Assembly (NCBI GenBank): GCA_900176545.1
Contig: FWXP01000003.1
Coordinates: 310,001-374,000, forward strand
Source of the DNA: Oscillospiraceae bacterium
GTDB lineage: Bacteria; Bacillota; Clostridia; Saccharofermentanales; Saccharofermentanaceae
Direction: 5' to 3'
Length of the DNA stretch: 64,000 nt
Positions 34,542-42,581 of this stretch are shown here, piece after piece. The translations under genes and the position numbers were made by a program. The notes under the pieces were generated by a model that worked only from the letters and a program-made list of their open reading frames with translations, was not told where the DNA came from and searched no databases. How positions within the stretch are numbered: the first letter of the stretch is position 1; each line of letters starts with the position of its first letter.

Positions 34542-35165
34542 TTGAGTATCATTAAGATCCTTTTGCTCATAGCTTTAGCGGGCCATATCCTGTGTGGTTG
34601 TTGTGATTGCCTGCTAACATATACTCCTTCGGGGAAGAAGTTCGATGTTAAGGCATTAGCGGATAACAAGAAGATGGCGGAAGTTTTCGGCGGTATGCCC
34701 CTGAAAAATCCTCTTCTTTCCATGATGCTCGGATGTACGGCGCTCTTTATGTGTTCGTTCGGTTACTACGGGATATATCTGTGGATGAGAGAGTATTCTA
34801 GAGTAACTGCAGTCATCCTGCTCATTTCAGCTTCACTTTTCTTGATATTCGGTGTCGCGCATCACATCTTGTGCGGTGTGGCGGAGTGGATATACATTCG
34901 TATGGGTATGACCGAAGACGCGAGAAATGCCGTCGTGAAGCTCTTTAATGATACTGTGCTTACTATGGTTGCATGTTATCTCGGATGGGCCGTATTCGGT
35001 ATAGCTCTGTTGACAGCTGTAATTACCGGCAATACGGATCTTCCTTTGTGGGCCTGTATCTTCAATATCGTCCCGCTCTTCATCGTAACATACCCTCTTC
35101 ATATTGGCGGAATGGGTAACTGGTGCGGAGCAGTCATGTTCCTGGGACTTCTGTTGCTGATCTGA
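34542..35165 (+). CDS. Six-helix integral membrane protein of unknown function
   Basis: A 207-residue protein beginning at TTG (codes MSIIKILLLIALAGH), with AAGGCGGTG just upstream; no ATG gives a better start. About six hydrophobic helices are visible, with cysteine-rich first helix (ILCGCCDCLL) and a conserved-looking HHILCGVAEWIY motif in the middle. It reminds me of the DUF6796-type proteins, but that is memory of style rather than a proven match. It lies 13 bases before an ICMT-like gene, so the two probably share a transcript. Confidence 0.7.
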   Translation: MSIIKILLLIALAGHILCGCCDCLLTYTPSGKKFDVKALADNKKMAEVFGGMPLKNPLLSMMLGCTALFMCSFGYYGIYLWMREYSRVTAVILLISASLFLIFGVAHHILCGVAEWIYIRMGMTEDARNAVVKLFNDTVLTMVACYLGWAVFGIALLTAVITGNTDLPLWACIFNIVPLFIVTYPLHIGGMGNWCGAVMFLGLLLLI

Positions 35166-35178
35166 TAAGGAGGCACTT

Positions 35179-35670
35179 ATGAAGGATAAGAAAGACCATC
35201 TTCCGATATTCGGCATAGGACCTATGCTGTGCTTTATCCCTACCGGTATAACTGCTGTCGCTGTATTTCTGTCCGCCAAGGGCATAATTCCGGGAAGGAT
35301 AGATATCTTATGGCTCAAGTTGGTGATGACGGTGATCGGTATCCTGCTGATCTTAGAGGGGATAGTCCTTTTCTTCTGTGCGGACTTGGGAGGTAAGCTT
35401 CAGGATAATATAAAGGAGAACCGCCTCAAGACGAACGGGTCATACAGATTCGTACGTAATCCGTGTTATTGCCTTTATCTTCTGGGATGTACGGGAGCTC
35501 ATCTTATTGCACATAATCCTTATCTTCTTATATTATCTGTTATCCACCATATATGGATGACAGTGATACTTGTACGAACGGAAGAGAAATGGCTCTGTGA
35601 TCTATACGGTGAAGATTATAAGCACTACTGCAAGAAAGTAAACCGCCTTATCCCTTGGCTTCCGAGATGA
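35179..35670 (+). CDS. Isoprenylcysteine/phospholipid methyltransferase-like membrane protein
   Basis: A 163-residue protein with four helices and the family signature KTNGSYRFVRNPCYCLYLLG near residue 90, then WLCDLYGEDYKHYCKKVNRLIPW at the C-terminus (EE-x-x-L-x-x-x-Y-G-x-x-Y pattern). This is the fold of ICMT and PEMT methyltransferases, which methylate lipids or prenylated cysteines using S-adenosylmethionine; bacterial members mostly have unknown substrates. AAGGAGG lies upstream. It is in the same direction as the preceding membrane protein. Confidence 0.8.
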   Translation: MKDKKDHLPIFGIGPMLCFIPTGITAVAVFLSAKGIIPGRIDILWLKLVMTVIGILLILEGIVLFFCADLGGKLQDNIKENRLKTNGSYRFVRNPCYCLYLLGCTGAHLIAHNPYLLILSVIHHIWMTVILVRTEEKWLCDLYGEDYKHYCKKVNRLIPWLPR

Positions 35671-36134
35671 TGGTGGTTCGCGTTCGTTCACTGGTTATTG
35701 ACTCATATCGCGGAAGTATTCAAGGATTTGATGCCGGCTGCGCTAAGCACTGTCTTTGTAGCGTTAGGTAAGTCGGTAGCACCGGTCATGGCATATTTTA
35801 TCGCTGAAGGATATGCACATACGAGAGATATCACCAGGTACAGAAGAAGACTCGGTATATTTGCGCTGATTTCCCGGTAGTCGGTGTACTGGCGCAGATG
35901 TTCCACTATTTCCTGAAGGACGATAAGAAAAAGAGATGGATATGCCTTAGTGTCTCATATCTGGCGTTCTTTGCACTTGCATTTGCAGGAAAGGGTATAA
36001 CCGCATTGGGATTATTGCTGGTTCCTGTCATCCTTCTCTTCGTATATAACGGACAAGGCGGGCGCAAGAGCACCTTTATCTTCTATCCTGCGCATCTTAT
36101 CATCCTGTCTGTCATAAAGTGGTTTATTATCTGA
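35671..36134 (+). pseudogene. TraX-like gene remnant, truncated and frameshifted
   Basis: Two frames together read as one TraX-family membrane protein. The first (35671-35880) has HWLLTHIAEVF, then KSVAPVMAYFIAEGYAHTRD and RRRLGIFALIS, typical of the family N-terminal third, and stops at TAG 35878. The second is open before 35868 and continues FPVVGVLAQMF to the C-terminal YNGQGG and FYPAHLIILSVIKWF at 36134. Joining them needs a shift of one base near 35868-35880. No proper start codon or ribosome site is visible (TGA at 35668 precedes the homology), and about a third of a normal TraX is absent. I call it a decayed gene. Confidence 0.7.
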
Positions 36135-36178
36135 TGTATACAGGCACCCGGGACTTCTCTTCATGTTATACTTAATTC

Positions 36179-38068
36179 ATGCATACAGAAGTCAAAGTAC
36201 CCAGATCCGTCCTTATGTCCGTGGAAAGTCCCGGGCGTTATGTCGGCGGTGAAAAGAATCAGATAATAAAGGAAGACGTTCTTAAGGAACTTCGCGAAAG
36301 AGGTGAGTGCACTGCCGTCAGGACCGCATTTTGCTTTCCTGATGTCTACGAGATCGGCATGAGTAATCTTGCCCTGCAGATACTTTATAAGCTCTTAAAT
36401 TCCGAAGACTATACTTCCTGTGAGAGGGTATTCTCTCCCTGGCACGATATGGACAGGAAGATGAGGGAGAACGATATCCCGTTATATTCTCTTGAGACAA
36501 AGTCTCCTCTTTATGAGTTTGATGTCGTCGCCTTTACCCTGGGGTATGAGATGGCATTTGCCAACGTGCTTCAGATGCTGGAATTAGGAAAGATCCCTCT
36601 TAAGAGCTGCGATAGGAAAGAGACTGATCCCATAATCGTGTGCGGAGGCCCCGTAGCTTATAACATAGAGCCTATGTCGGACTTCTTCGATGCCGTATTC
36701 ATGGGCGAGGGAGAAGAACTGGACCTCGAGTTCATACAAGAGATAAAGAAGTATAAGGACGGCGGTAAGAAAGATCGTCAGGCAATGCTTCGAGAAGTCG
36801 CCAAGATAGAAGGTATGTATGTACCGTCTCTTTATGAGCCTGAGTATTCACCCGAGGGAAAGTTCATAGCGCTTCATCCTATAGACGATACGGTTCCTTC
36901 TAAGATCACCAAGAGGATAATCAAGGACTTAGACAGTGTGCTCTATCCGACTGCACCTGTCGTACCCAATAACAACATAGTCCATGACAGGGCCTACCTG
37001 GAACTCTTCCGCGGATGCATACGAGGATGCAGGTTTTGTCAGGCAGGATATATCACAAGACCGGTAAGAGAGAAGAGCGCCGATACTCTGCTTGCCCAGG
37101 GAAAGGAGATAGAGCACAATACGGGCTACGATGAGCTTGGAATGCTCTCCCTGTCAACAAGTGATTACACGGAACTTGCAAAGCTCACGGATGGTCTCTT
37201 ATGTGCTTTTGACGGCAGACATACGAGCCTGTCGCTGCCGTCGCTTCGTATCGATAATTTCGCTCTGGATCTTATGGAGAAAGCTTCTTCTACGAGAAAG
37301 ACGGGACTTACTTTTGCTCCGGAGGCAGGTACCCAGAGGCTTCGCGATGTAATAAATAAAGGTATTAACGAAGAGAATATATTAAGTGCGCTTCGCCTTG
37401 CCTTCATGGGAGGCTGGAGTACGGTAAAGCTCTACTTTATGTTGGGGCTTCCTACGGAGACCATGGACGACGTAAGAGGTATCGCCGAACTTGCTAAGAA
37501 AATAGAAGACCTTTACTACGACGTAGCAAGGGAGATGGGTGTAAAGCCCCGCCGTCCCGAGATAACGGTATCTACGTCCATGTTCATACCTAAGCCTTTC
37601 ACTGCATTTCAATGGGAAAAGCAAAATACCATGGAGGAATTCCTGGAAAAGCAGGCATGCCTTAGAGAGTGCCTCAAGAAGGTCAGGAGCGTTCGCTATA
37701 TCTGGCACGGAGTAGAGACCAGCGTATGGGAGGGCATCCTTGCAAGAGGCGACAGGCGCCTTAATGATGTTATCTTAGACGGCTATAAGGCAGGATCCCT
37801 CTTCGATGCATGGGACGATAACTTTAACTATGAGAGATGGATGGGAATACTTGCATCTCACGGCCTTTCATGGGAGATGTATGCCAGAGGCTACGAGTGC
37901 GGTGATGTGCTTCCCTGGGACCATATAAGCGTAGGTGTCAGCCGCAATTTCTTCCTTAAGGAGCGCGAGCGAGCATATAGGGAAGAGATAACGCCCAACT
38001 GCAGGGAGAAATGCTCAGCCTGCGGCGCTAATTGCTTCAAGACGGGGGTATGTTATGAGACAAGATGA
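36179..38068 (+). CDS. TIGR03960-type B12-binding radical SAM protein
   Basis: A 629-residue protein. The N-terminal 230 residues resemble a B12-binding region (AFCFPDVYEIGMSNLALQIL, IVCGGPVAYNIEPMSDFFDAV). The radical SAM core has CIRGCRFCQAGYITRP, the CxxxCxxC set for the 4Fe-4S cluster, at about residue 281. The C-terminus ends in a second cysteine group, CREKCSACGANCFKTGVC. This family is found across Clostridia next to a DUF2344 partner; its reaction has not been established to my knowledge. Here the partner gene follows with a 14-base overlap, so the two work together. Confidence 0.9.
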   Translation: MHTEVKVPRSVLMSVESPGRYVGGEKNQIIKEDVLKELRERGECTAVRTAFCFPDVYEIGMSNLALQILYKLLNSEDYTSCERVFSPWHDMDRKMRENDIPLYSLETKSPLYEFDVVAFTLGYEMAFANVLQMLELGKIPLKSCDRKETDPIIVCGGPVAYNIEPMSDFFDAVFMGEGEELDLEFIQEIKKYKDGGKKDRQAMLREVAKIEGMYVPSLYEPEYSPEGKFIALHPIDDTVPSKITKRIIKDLDSVLYPTAPVVPNNNIVHDRAYLELFRGCIRGCRFCQAGYITRPVREKSADTLLAQGKEIEHNTGYDELGMLSLSTSDYTELAKLTDGLLCAFDGRHTSLSLPSLRIDNFALDLMEKASSTRKTGLTFAPEAGTQRLRDVINKGINEENILSALRLAFMGGWSTVKLYFMLGLPTETMDDVRGIAELAKKIEDLYYDVAREMGVKPRRPEITVSTSMFIPKPFTAFQWEKQNTMEEFLEKQACLRECLKKVRSVRYIWHGVETSVWEGILARGDRRLNDVILDGYKAGSLFDAWDDNFNYERWMGILASHGLSWEMYARGYECGDVLPWDHISVGVSRNFFLKERERAYREEITPNCREKCSACGANCFKTGVCYETR

Positions 38069-38780
38069 CAGAGCCGCCGAGATGACAAGGCAGCAGCACC
38101 TTACCCAGTATGTATGCAGGGCGAGGTTCGCAAGGAAGGGAGCGCTGTCCTTTATAGGACACCTTGACCTCATGAAGGTCTTCGAAAGGGCTATAAGAAG
38201 AGCAGAGCTTCCAATACTCTATACACAAGGGTATAACCCCAGGCCTATGCTGGTATTCGCGCTCCCCTTAGGTGTAGGTATCGATACTACGGGAGACTAC
38301 GTAGATGCGGCTATGGCCGTTCCCGTAAATGCGGAAGAGTTCATGGCAAAGGTCAATCCGGAGCTTCCCCAAGACCTTGAAGTCCTAAGCTGTATAAGCA
38401 TAGACGAGCCTAAGAGAAGCCTTATGAGCGTAGTAACATACGCTGAGTATGAGATAGAGGCGCCCGGTATCACGGAACCTGCCCTGAGGCTCTTTGCCCG
38501 TGATGAGATACTTATGGAGAAGAAGAACAAGAAAGGCAAGATCGTCTCGACCGATATAAGACCTCTCATGGTAAAGCCTTTCGAAGATTCTACCGCTGAT
38601 AAGGTGCATGTGTTGGTAAGCGCCGGATCCGTGAGCAACTTAAGACCCGATATATTCATAAGAGCAGTATGTATCCATGAGGGATACGATCCCGATAAGG
38701 CTTCGGAAGCCGTGATCACAAGGACTGCGCTCTTCGGAGGAGAGTATCCCGATATCGAGGGAATTGAAGGTTTGGTCTAA
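38055..38780 (+). CDS. TIGR03936-type radical SAM-associated protein (DUF2344)
   Basis: A 241-residue protein with the family opening RARFARKGALSFIGHLDLMKVFERAIRRAELPILYTQGYNPRP, here quoted only in part as SFIGHLDLMKVFERA and YTQGYNPRPMLVFALPL, followed by LPLGVG. It always accompanies the preceding B12/radical SAM enzyme, either fused or adjacent. ATG 38055 lies inside the end of that gene (14-base overlap), with GGGGG upstream. The common downstream neighbours rne/rng and rplU are not here. Confidence 0.88.
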   Translation: MRQDDRAAEMTRQQHLTQYVCRARFARKGALSFIGHLDLMKVFERAIRRAELPILYTQGYNPRPMLVFALPLGVGIDTTGDYVDAAMAVPVNAEEFMAKVNPELPQDLEVLSCISIDEPKRSLMSVVTYAEYEIEAPGITEPALRLFARDEILMEKKNKKGKIVSTDIRPLMVKPFEDSTADKVHVLVSAGSVSNLRPDIFIRAVCIHEGYDPDKASEAVITRTALFGGEYPDIEGIEGLV

Positions 38781-38792
38781 ATAGTGTAAAAT
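38764..38792 (+). promoter_or_regulatory. Probable promoter for the MarR-ACP operon
   Basis: TTGAAG at 38764-38769 and TAAAAT at 38787-38792, 17 bases apart, straddling the stop of the preceding gene. Confidence 0.5.
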
Positions 38793-38828
38793 ATTTTTTC
38801 GTAAGTTTGGGAATAGGAGCATTTTGGC

Positions 38829-39353
38829 ATGCGTGACGAAGAACTTGAGTTGGCAGATCGCCTTGTAAGAATATTCGAGAACGTACTCTTTACGGAGGAG
38901 AAGTCCATTCAGAAGGGGTATTTCTCAGATCTGTCCATAGCCGAGATGCACACCCTTGATGCCATCGGACCTTATGAAGCAAGGACCATGACGGAGACTG
39001 CATCCTCTCTTGGCATCACTACCGGTACTCTTACCGTATCCATCGACAGATTGGTAAAGAAGGGATACGTTGTAAGAAATCGCGATGAGAAGGATAGAAG
39101 GATCGTAAGGATCAGCCTGACTCGTGAAGGTAAGCTTGCATCAAGGATGCACGGCAAATACCATAAGGTACTTGCAAGACACATATTGGAACCCTATACC
39201 AAGGAAGAGCAGGCTCTTCTCATGAGTATGGTAGAGGAACTGGATAAGTATCTCGAGTCACAGGCTTCGAGATATAACGGTTCGGAATCAGTCAGAAAGA
39301 CGGCTAAGGAAGTAGCCGCCAAGACAAGAAGGAGAGAAAATGACGATGGATGA
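38829..39353 (+). CDS. MarR-family transcriptional regulator, FabT-like by context
   Basis: A 174-residue winged-helix protein. The recognition part is ETASSLGITTGTLTVSIDRLVKKGY and the wing is RNRDEKDRRIVRISLT, with dimer helices on either side. It starts nine bases after AGGAG. The gene overlaps the acyl carrier protein gene by 14 bases. In many Bacillota a MarR-type FabT controls fatty acid synthesis genes and is coded beside acpP; that role is inferred here from position, as no fab genes are adjacent. Confidence 0.85.
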   Translation: MRDEELELADRLVRIFENVLFTEEKSIQKGYFSDLSIAEMHTLDAIGPYEARTMTETASSLGITTGTLTVSIDRLVKKGYVVRNRDEKDRRIVRISLTREGKLASRMHGKYHKVLARHILEPYTKEEQALLMSMVEELDKYLESQASRYNGSESVRKTAKEVAAKTRRRENDDG

Positions 39354-39654
39354 CAACGGCGACCCCCGAGAACGTAACTTTAGTGCTGAGGATGTTATGA
39401 AGAAGAAAGATCAGATCTTCGAGGATATCCTTAAGCTGCTGGTAGCGGAGCTCAATGTATCCCCTACGGATATCACTGCGGATCTTACCATAAGGGATGA
39501 TCTGGACTTTGATTCGCTCCAGCTCTACGAATTTGTTATTGATCTGGAGGAAGCATATGACATCCGACTTCCGGACGATCTTCTCGATAACGTGAGAACG
39601 ATCGCCGATGTAGTCGATCTCGTATACGATCTGTCGATCGACCCCAAGGATTAA
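39340..39654 (+). CDS. Acyl carrier protein
   Basis: A 104-residue (or 102 from ATG 39346) protein with the ACP fold. The phosphopantetheine serine is in DDLDFDSLQLYEFV (DSL motif, residue about 60), followed by the usual helix II/III acidic stretch IDLEEAYDIRLPDDLLDNV. The N-terminal 25 residues are a charged extension not seen in standard 75-85 residue AcpP, which suggests a specialised or second ACP. AGGAGA precedes the start. It lies between a MarR gene (overlap) and a diacylglycerol kinase gene (9 bases), so it is part of a lipid operon. Confidence 0.88.
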   Translation: MTMDDNGDPRERNFSAEDVMKKKDQIFEDILKLLVAELNVSPTDITADLTIRDDLDFDSLQLYEFVIDLEEAYDIRLPDDLLDNVRTIADVVDLVYDLSIDPKD

Positions 39655-39663
39655 CCTGATCCC

Positions 39664-40659
39664 ATGCGATATATCCTGATAATAAGCAGCAGATCCAATC
39701 CCAAGATGTTGGCATCCCTGGATGATGCCCTGAACTACTTGCAGCAGCACGATCCCGATCTTCGTAATAAGCTCGAGATGCGCTATACCGAGTATGGCGG
39801 ACATGCGGCTGATCTTGCCGTGGAATTAAGCGAGCAGTTCGGTGACAAGATCACCATAGTTGCCTGCGGCGGAGACGGAACCGTCCATGAGATCGCAAAT
39901 GCTCTGGCATTTAGAAAGACTCCCATGGTATGCCTTCCTTTCGGAACGGGTAATGACTATGTCAAGACGATAATTCCCGACAGAAAGAAGTGGGACCTTA
40001 TCCATTTCTTCGCTAATCTCGAGAAGGTCAAGATCAAGGATATAGATCTTATAAAGATAGACAGCTACGATGTCATGGGCGGACACATCAAGAACTGGTC
40101 CGGATACATGAATAATGTGGCTTCCATAGGCCTTGATACGGAAGTACAGGCCCAGGCCAAGGCTACGGTCTTGAGCAATGATACGCCTTTTAACAGGAAG
40201 ACGGCATATATCAAGGCCGCCGTTAAGTCGCTCTTCGGCAATCGCGGTCACAACTTCAAGTTCGAACTGGAACTTGAAGACGGCAGCAGATATGTAAGTT
40301 CCAAGTCACGATATACTCTTATAAGTATCTGTAATGCCAGATACTACGGCGGAGGATTCTGTCCTGCACCTGATGCGGATATATCAGACGGTGTGGCTGA
40401 TATCTGTGCCATAGATGATGTGAATATTTTCAAGGCATTGCGCCTTATCGTACTCTACAGGCTCGGCAAGCATCCGGGTAATGAAGGCATCCATATGTTC
40501 CGTGCGACAAGCGGAGTCATAACATCAACGGATCCGTCGCTTCAGCTCATGGGCAACTACGACGGAGAGGATTTCTACGGACAGAGAGTAAGGTTCGAGG
40601 TGCACCATAAGGCGCTCAAGCTCGGATTCTTTCCGGAAGGAGGTTGGAATACATTATGA
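39664..40659 (+). CDS. Diacylglycerol kinase family (YegS/BmrU/DgkB-like) lipid kinase
   Basis: A 331-residue protein with the DAGK catalytic signature: ACGGDGTVHEIANAL at about residue 68, then PFGTGNDYVKTI, and a C-terminal beta domain. The reaction is ATP-dependent phosphorylation of diacylglycerol or a related lipid, returning it to phosphatidate. The gene sits nine bases after the ACP gene and overlaps the next start by four bases (ATGA), so it is in the middle of a co-translated lipid group. Confidence 0.88.
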   Translation: MRYILIISSRSNPKMLASLDDALNYLQQHDPDLRNKLEMRYTEYGGHAADLAVELSEQFGDKITIVACGGDGTVHEIANALAFRKTPMVCLPFGTGNDYVKTIIPDRKKWDLIHFFANLEKVKIKDIDLIKIDSYDVMGGHIKNWSGYMNNVASIGLDTEVQAQAKATVLSNDTPFNRKTAYIKAAVKSLFGNRGHNFKFELELEDGSRYVSSKSRYTLISICNARYYGGGFCPAPDADISDGVADICAIDDVNIFKALRLIVLYRLGKHPGNEGIHMFRATSGVITSTDPSLQLMGNYDGEDFYGQRVRFEVHHKALKLGFFPEGGWNTL

Positions 40660-41729
40660 AGGCTTTGAAGAAGATATTAAAGGTATTGCTCATTACGATC
40701 ATATCCTTTGTGGTATTGTTCGGTATCTATTTTGTATATGTCCTTCTCGCGTACTACAGGCTCGATGACAACCTCGCCCTTGATGTGGTGACTACTACGG
40801 ATTCCTTCAAGGTGTGCACTACCGGCGAGGAATATACCATCGGTTCGTATAACATAGGATTCGGAGCTTATACTCCCGAATACAGCTTCTTCATGAACGG
40901 CGGTAAGTATTCCTGGGCTATGAGCGAGGAAGGCCTTCATGAGAACATCGATTGTATAGCAGGTGAGATAATGTCCCTGGAGCCCGACATCATGCTCATT
41001 CAGGAAGTCGACTTCGGTGGTACCAGGACATATCACTTTGACGAGAGAGCAAGGCTTGAAGAGATGCTCGATCCCGGAAGCTTCGTATTTGCCCAGAATT
41101 ACGATTCTCCTTATCTGTTCTGGCCCATATACCAGCCTCACGGTGCAAATAAGTCAGGTATCCTTACATATGCACAGTTTCAGATAACATCGTCACTTCG
41201 AAGGAGTCTTCCCATATCGGAGTCCTTCTCAAAGCTCGTTGACCTTGACCGTTGCTATTCCATATCGAGGATCCCGGTAGATAACGGCCACGAGCTCATC
41301 ATCATCAATATTCATATGTCTGCATACGGAAGCAGTCCTGCCATAAGGGAAGGACAGATCGGAATGCTCGTCGATGATATCCAAAGGGAATACGAGGCCG
41401 GCAACTATGTCATTGTAGGCGGCGACTATAACCATAACCTCAGGGATGAGATAGACCCGAATGCTCCCGGATGGGCTCAAAGATTCCCCAGAGAAAGTCT
41501 TCCTCAGGGATTTGCTCTCGGATTCGATATATGTGAAGGTGAGTGCGATATCACGCACAATACGGGAAGAGCTTCAGAGGAACCCTTTGATCCCGATACC
41601 ACATATACGGTAACTCTTGACGGATTCATAGTATCCGATAACATTACCGTTACGGGTTATAGAACAGTAGATACGGGATTCATCTTCTCAGATCACGATC
41701 CCGTAGTAATGGAATTTGTATTGGAATAA
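40656..41729 (+). CDS. Secreted/membrane-anchored endonuclease-exonuclease-phosphatase fold protein
   Basis: A 357-residue protein from ATG 40656, 12 bases after GGAAGGAGG and overlapping the kinase stop as ATGA; the TTG at 40644 overlaps the ribosome site. An N-terminal helix (7-35) anchors or exports it. The rest is the EEP fold: SYNIGFGAY, IMLIQEVDFGG (metal Glu), IIINIHMS, GGDYNHN and the final SDHDPVVMEF. The family includes sphingomyelinases, lipid phosphatases and nucleases. With a diacylglycerol kinase gene just before it, a phospholipase C-like role is attractive but unproven. Confidence 0.82.
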   Translation: MKALKKILKVLLITIISFVVLFGIYFVYVLLAYYRLDDNLALDVVTTTDSFKVCTTGEEYTIGSYNIGFGAYTPEYSFFMNGGKYSWAMSEEGLHENIDCIAGEIMSLEPDIMLIQEVDFGGTRTYHFDERARLEEMLDPGSFVFAQNYDSPYLFWPIYQPHGANKSGILTYAQFQITSSLRRSLPISESFSKLVDLDRCYSISRIPVDNGHELIIINIHMSAYGSSPAIREGQIGMLVDDIQREYEAGNYVIVGGDYNHNLRDEIDPNAPGWAQRFPRESLPQGFALGFDICEGECDITHNTGRASEEPFDPDTTYTVTLDGFIVSDNITVTGYRTVDTGFIFSDHDPVVMEFVLE

Positions 41730-41750
41730 ATGATCTTATATAAAGATCAT
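41730..41750. terminator. Hairpin between convergent genes, possible weak terminator
   Basis: ATGATCTT / AAGATCAT with a five-base loop spans the stop codons of the two convergent genes. There is no strong T run on either strand, so termination is uncertain. Confidence 0.35.
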
Positions 41751-42448
41751 GCTTCGGGATCGATGTGAAGCCTTTCCTGCTCGTGCATCCATGCGGAAAG
41801 CGCGTCAGTCATCTTGTGAGCATCATTATCGTAGTCCTCGCCGTGTAAAGGCTCTCCTACGTAGATGGTGATCTTCTTTCTCTTAAGAAATCCCTTGAAA
41901 GGCTTAGGCCACTTGCTCTGCCTGGGCCATGCCTGGTATGCGCCTGAGATATAGACGGGAACAAGAGGTGTCTTGGACTTGATGGCGATGTAGCATGCGC
42001 CGTCCTTCATTTCGCCGAGCTTGCCGTCATGTGTTCTCGTACCTTCGGGGAATACGAAGCAGATATTACCGTTCTCGACTTCCTTCTTAGCCTTGATAAG
42101 ACCTCTTACGGGGTTGCCGTGACGCTCTACGAGTATACCTCTTCCTACTCTTACGATAAGTCTTCCGAGTGAGCCGTAATCAGTAGCAAGGTCTGCGCCT
42201 ACGAGTGCGCACATGTACTTGAACTGCCCCTTGGGAAGATATTTGCTTATAAGTACACCGTCAGCGAAGCACTGGTGGTTGGCTGCGACTACATACGGAT
42301 TCTCCTTGGGAAAGTTCTCTCTTCCTACACAGTTCATCTTGGTAAGGATATCGCAAAGAAAAAGAAAGCCGTTCTTTGCTATGACTCCCACTGCTCCTCT
42401 TCTCGTAGGGGATTCGTCAAAAGGTGATCTGAACAAGGATTTGAACAT
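41747..42448 (-). CDS. 1-acyl-sn-glycerol-3-phosphate acyltransferase-like (PlsC family)
   Basis: A 233-residue acyltransferase. NHQCFADGVL is the HxxxxD catalytic motif, FPEGTRTHDGKLGEMK binds the glycerol phosphate, and VPVYISGAYQAWPR is the third motif. It likely adds the second acyl chain to lysophosphatidate. It is coded on the minus strand, convergent with the EEP gene and divergent from the acyl-CoA ligase gene, inside a group of lipid genes. The start is MFKSLFRSPFDESPTRRG; a purine-rich GGAGAC lies upstream on the minus strand. Confidence 0.88.
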   Translation of the reverse strand: MFKSLFRSPFDESPTRRGAVGVIAKNGFLFLCDILTKMNCVGRENFPKENPYVVAANHQCFADGVLISKYLPKGQFKYMCALVGADLATDYGSLGRLIVRVGRGILVERHGNPVRGLIKAKKEVENGNICFVFPEGTRTHDGKLGEMKDGACYIAIKSKTPLVPVYISGAYQAWPRQSKWPKPFKGFLKRKKITIYVGEPLHGEDYDNDAHKMTDALSAWMHEQERLHIDPEA

Positions 42449-42521
42449 ATATGTCTCCGTATGAATTTATAATATTTACAAAGGTATACCAAAAAATATA
42501 ATAATGCAAATTATTCCGCGG

Positions 42522-42550
42522 TAGACTTCAAAAAAAGTAAATGGTAATAT
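42522..42550 (+). promoter_or_regulatory. Possible promoter of the acyl-CoA ligase gene
   Basis: TAGACT at 42522-42527 and TAATAT at 42545-42550 with 17 bases between; the -35 is weak. Confidence 0.4.
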
Positions 42551-42581
42551 TTTCGTTAGCGATGTAAAAACGGAGGAACTC

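Noticed and set aside
35860-35885. Programmed -1 frameshift in the TraX-like gene
   Set aside because: TTTCCCG is present but not in the reading phase needed for a slippery heptamer, there is no clear downstream stem, and the gene also lacks a start, so decay is the simpler reading.
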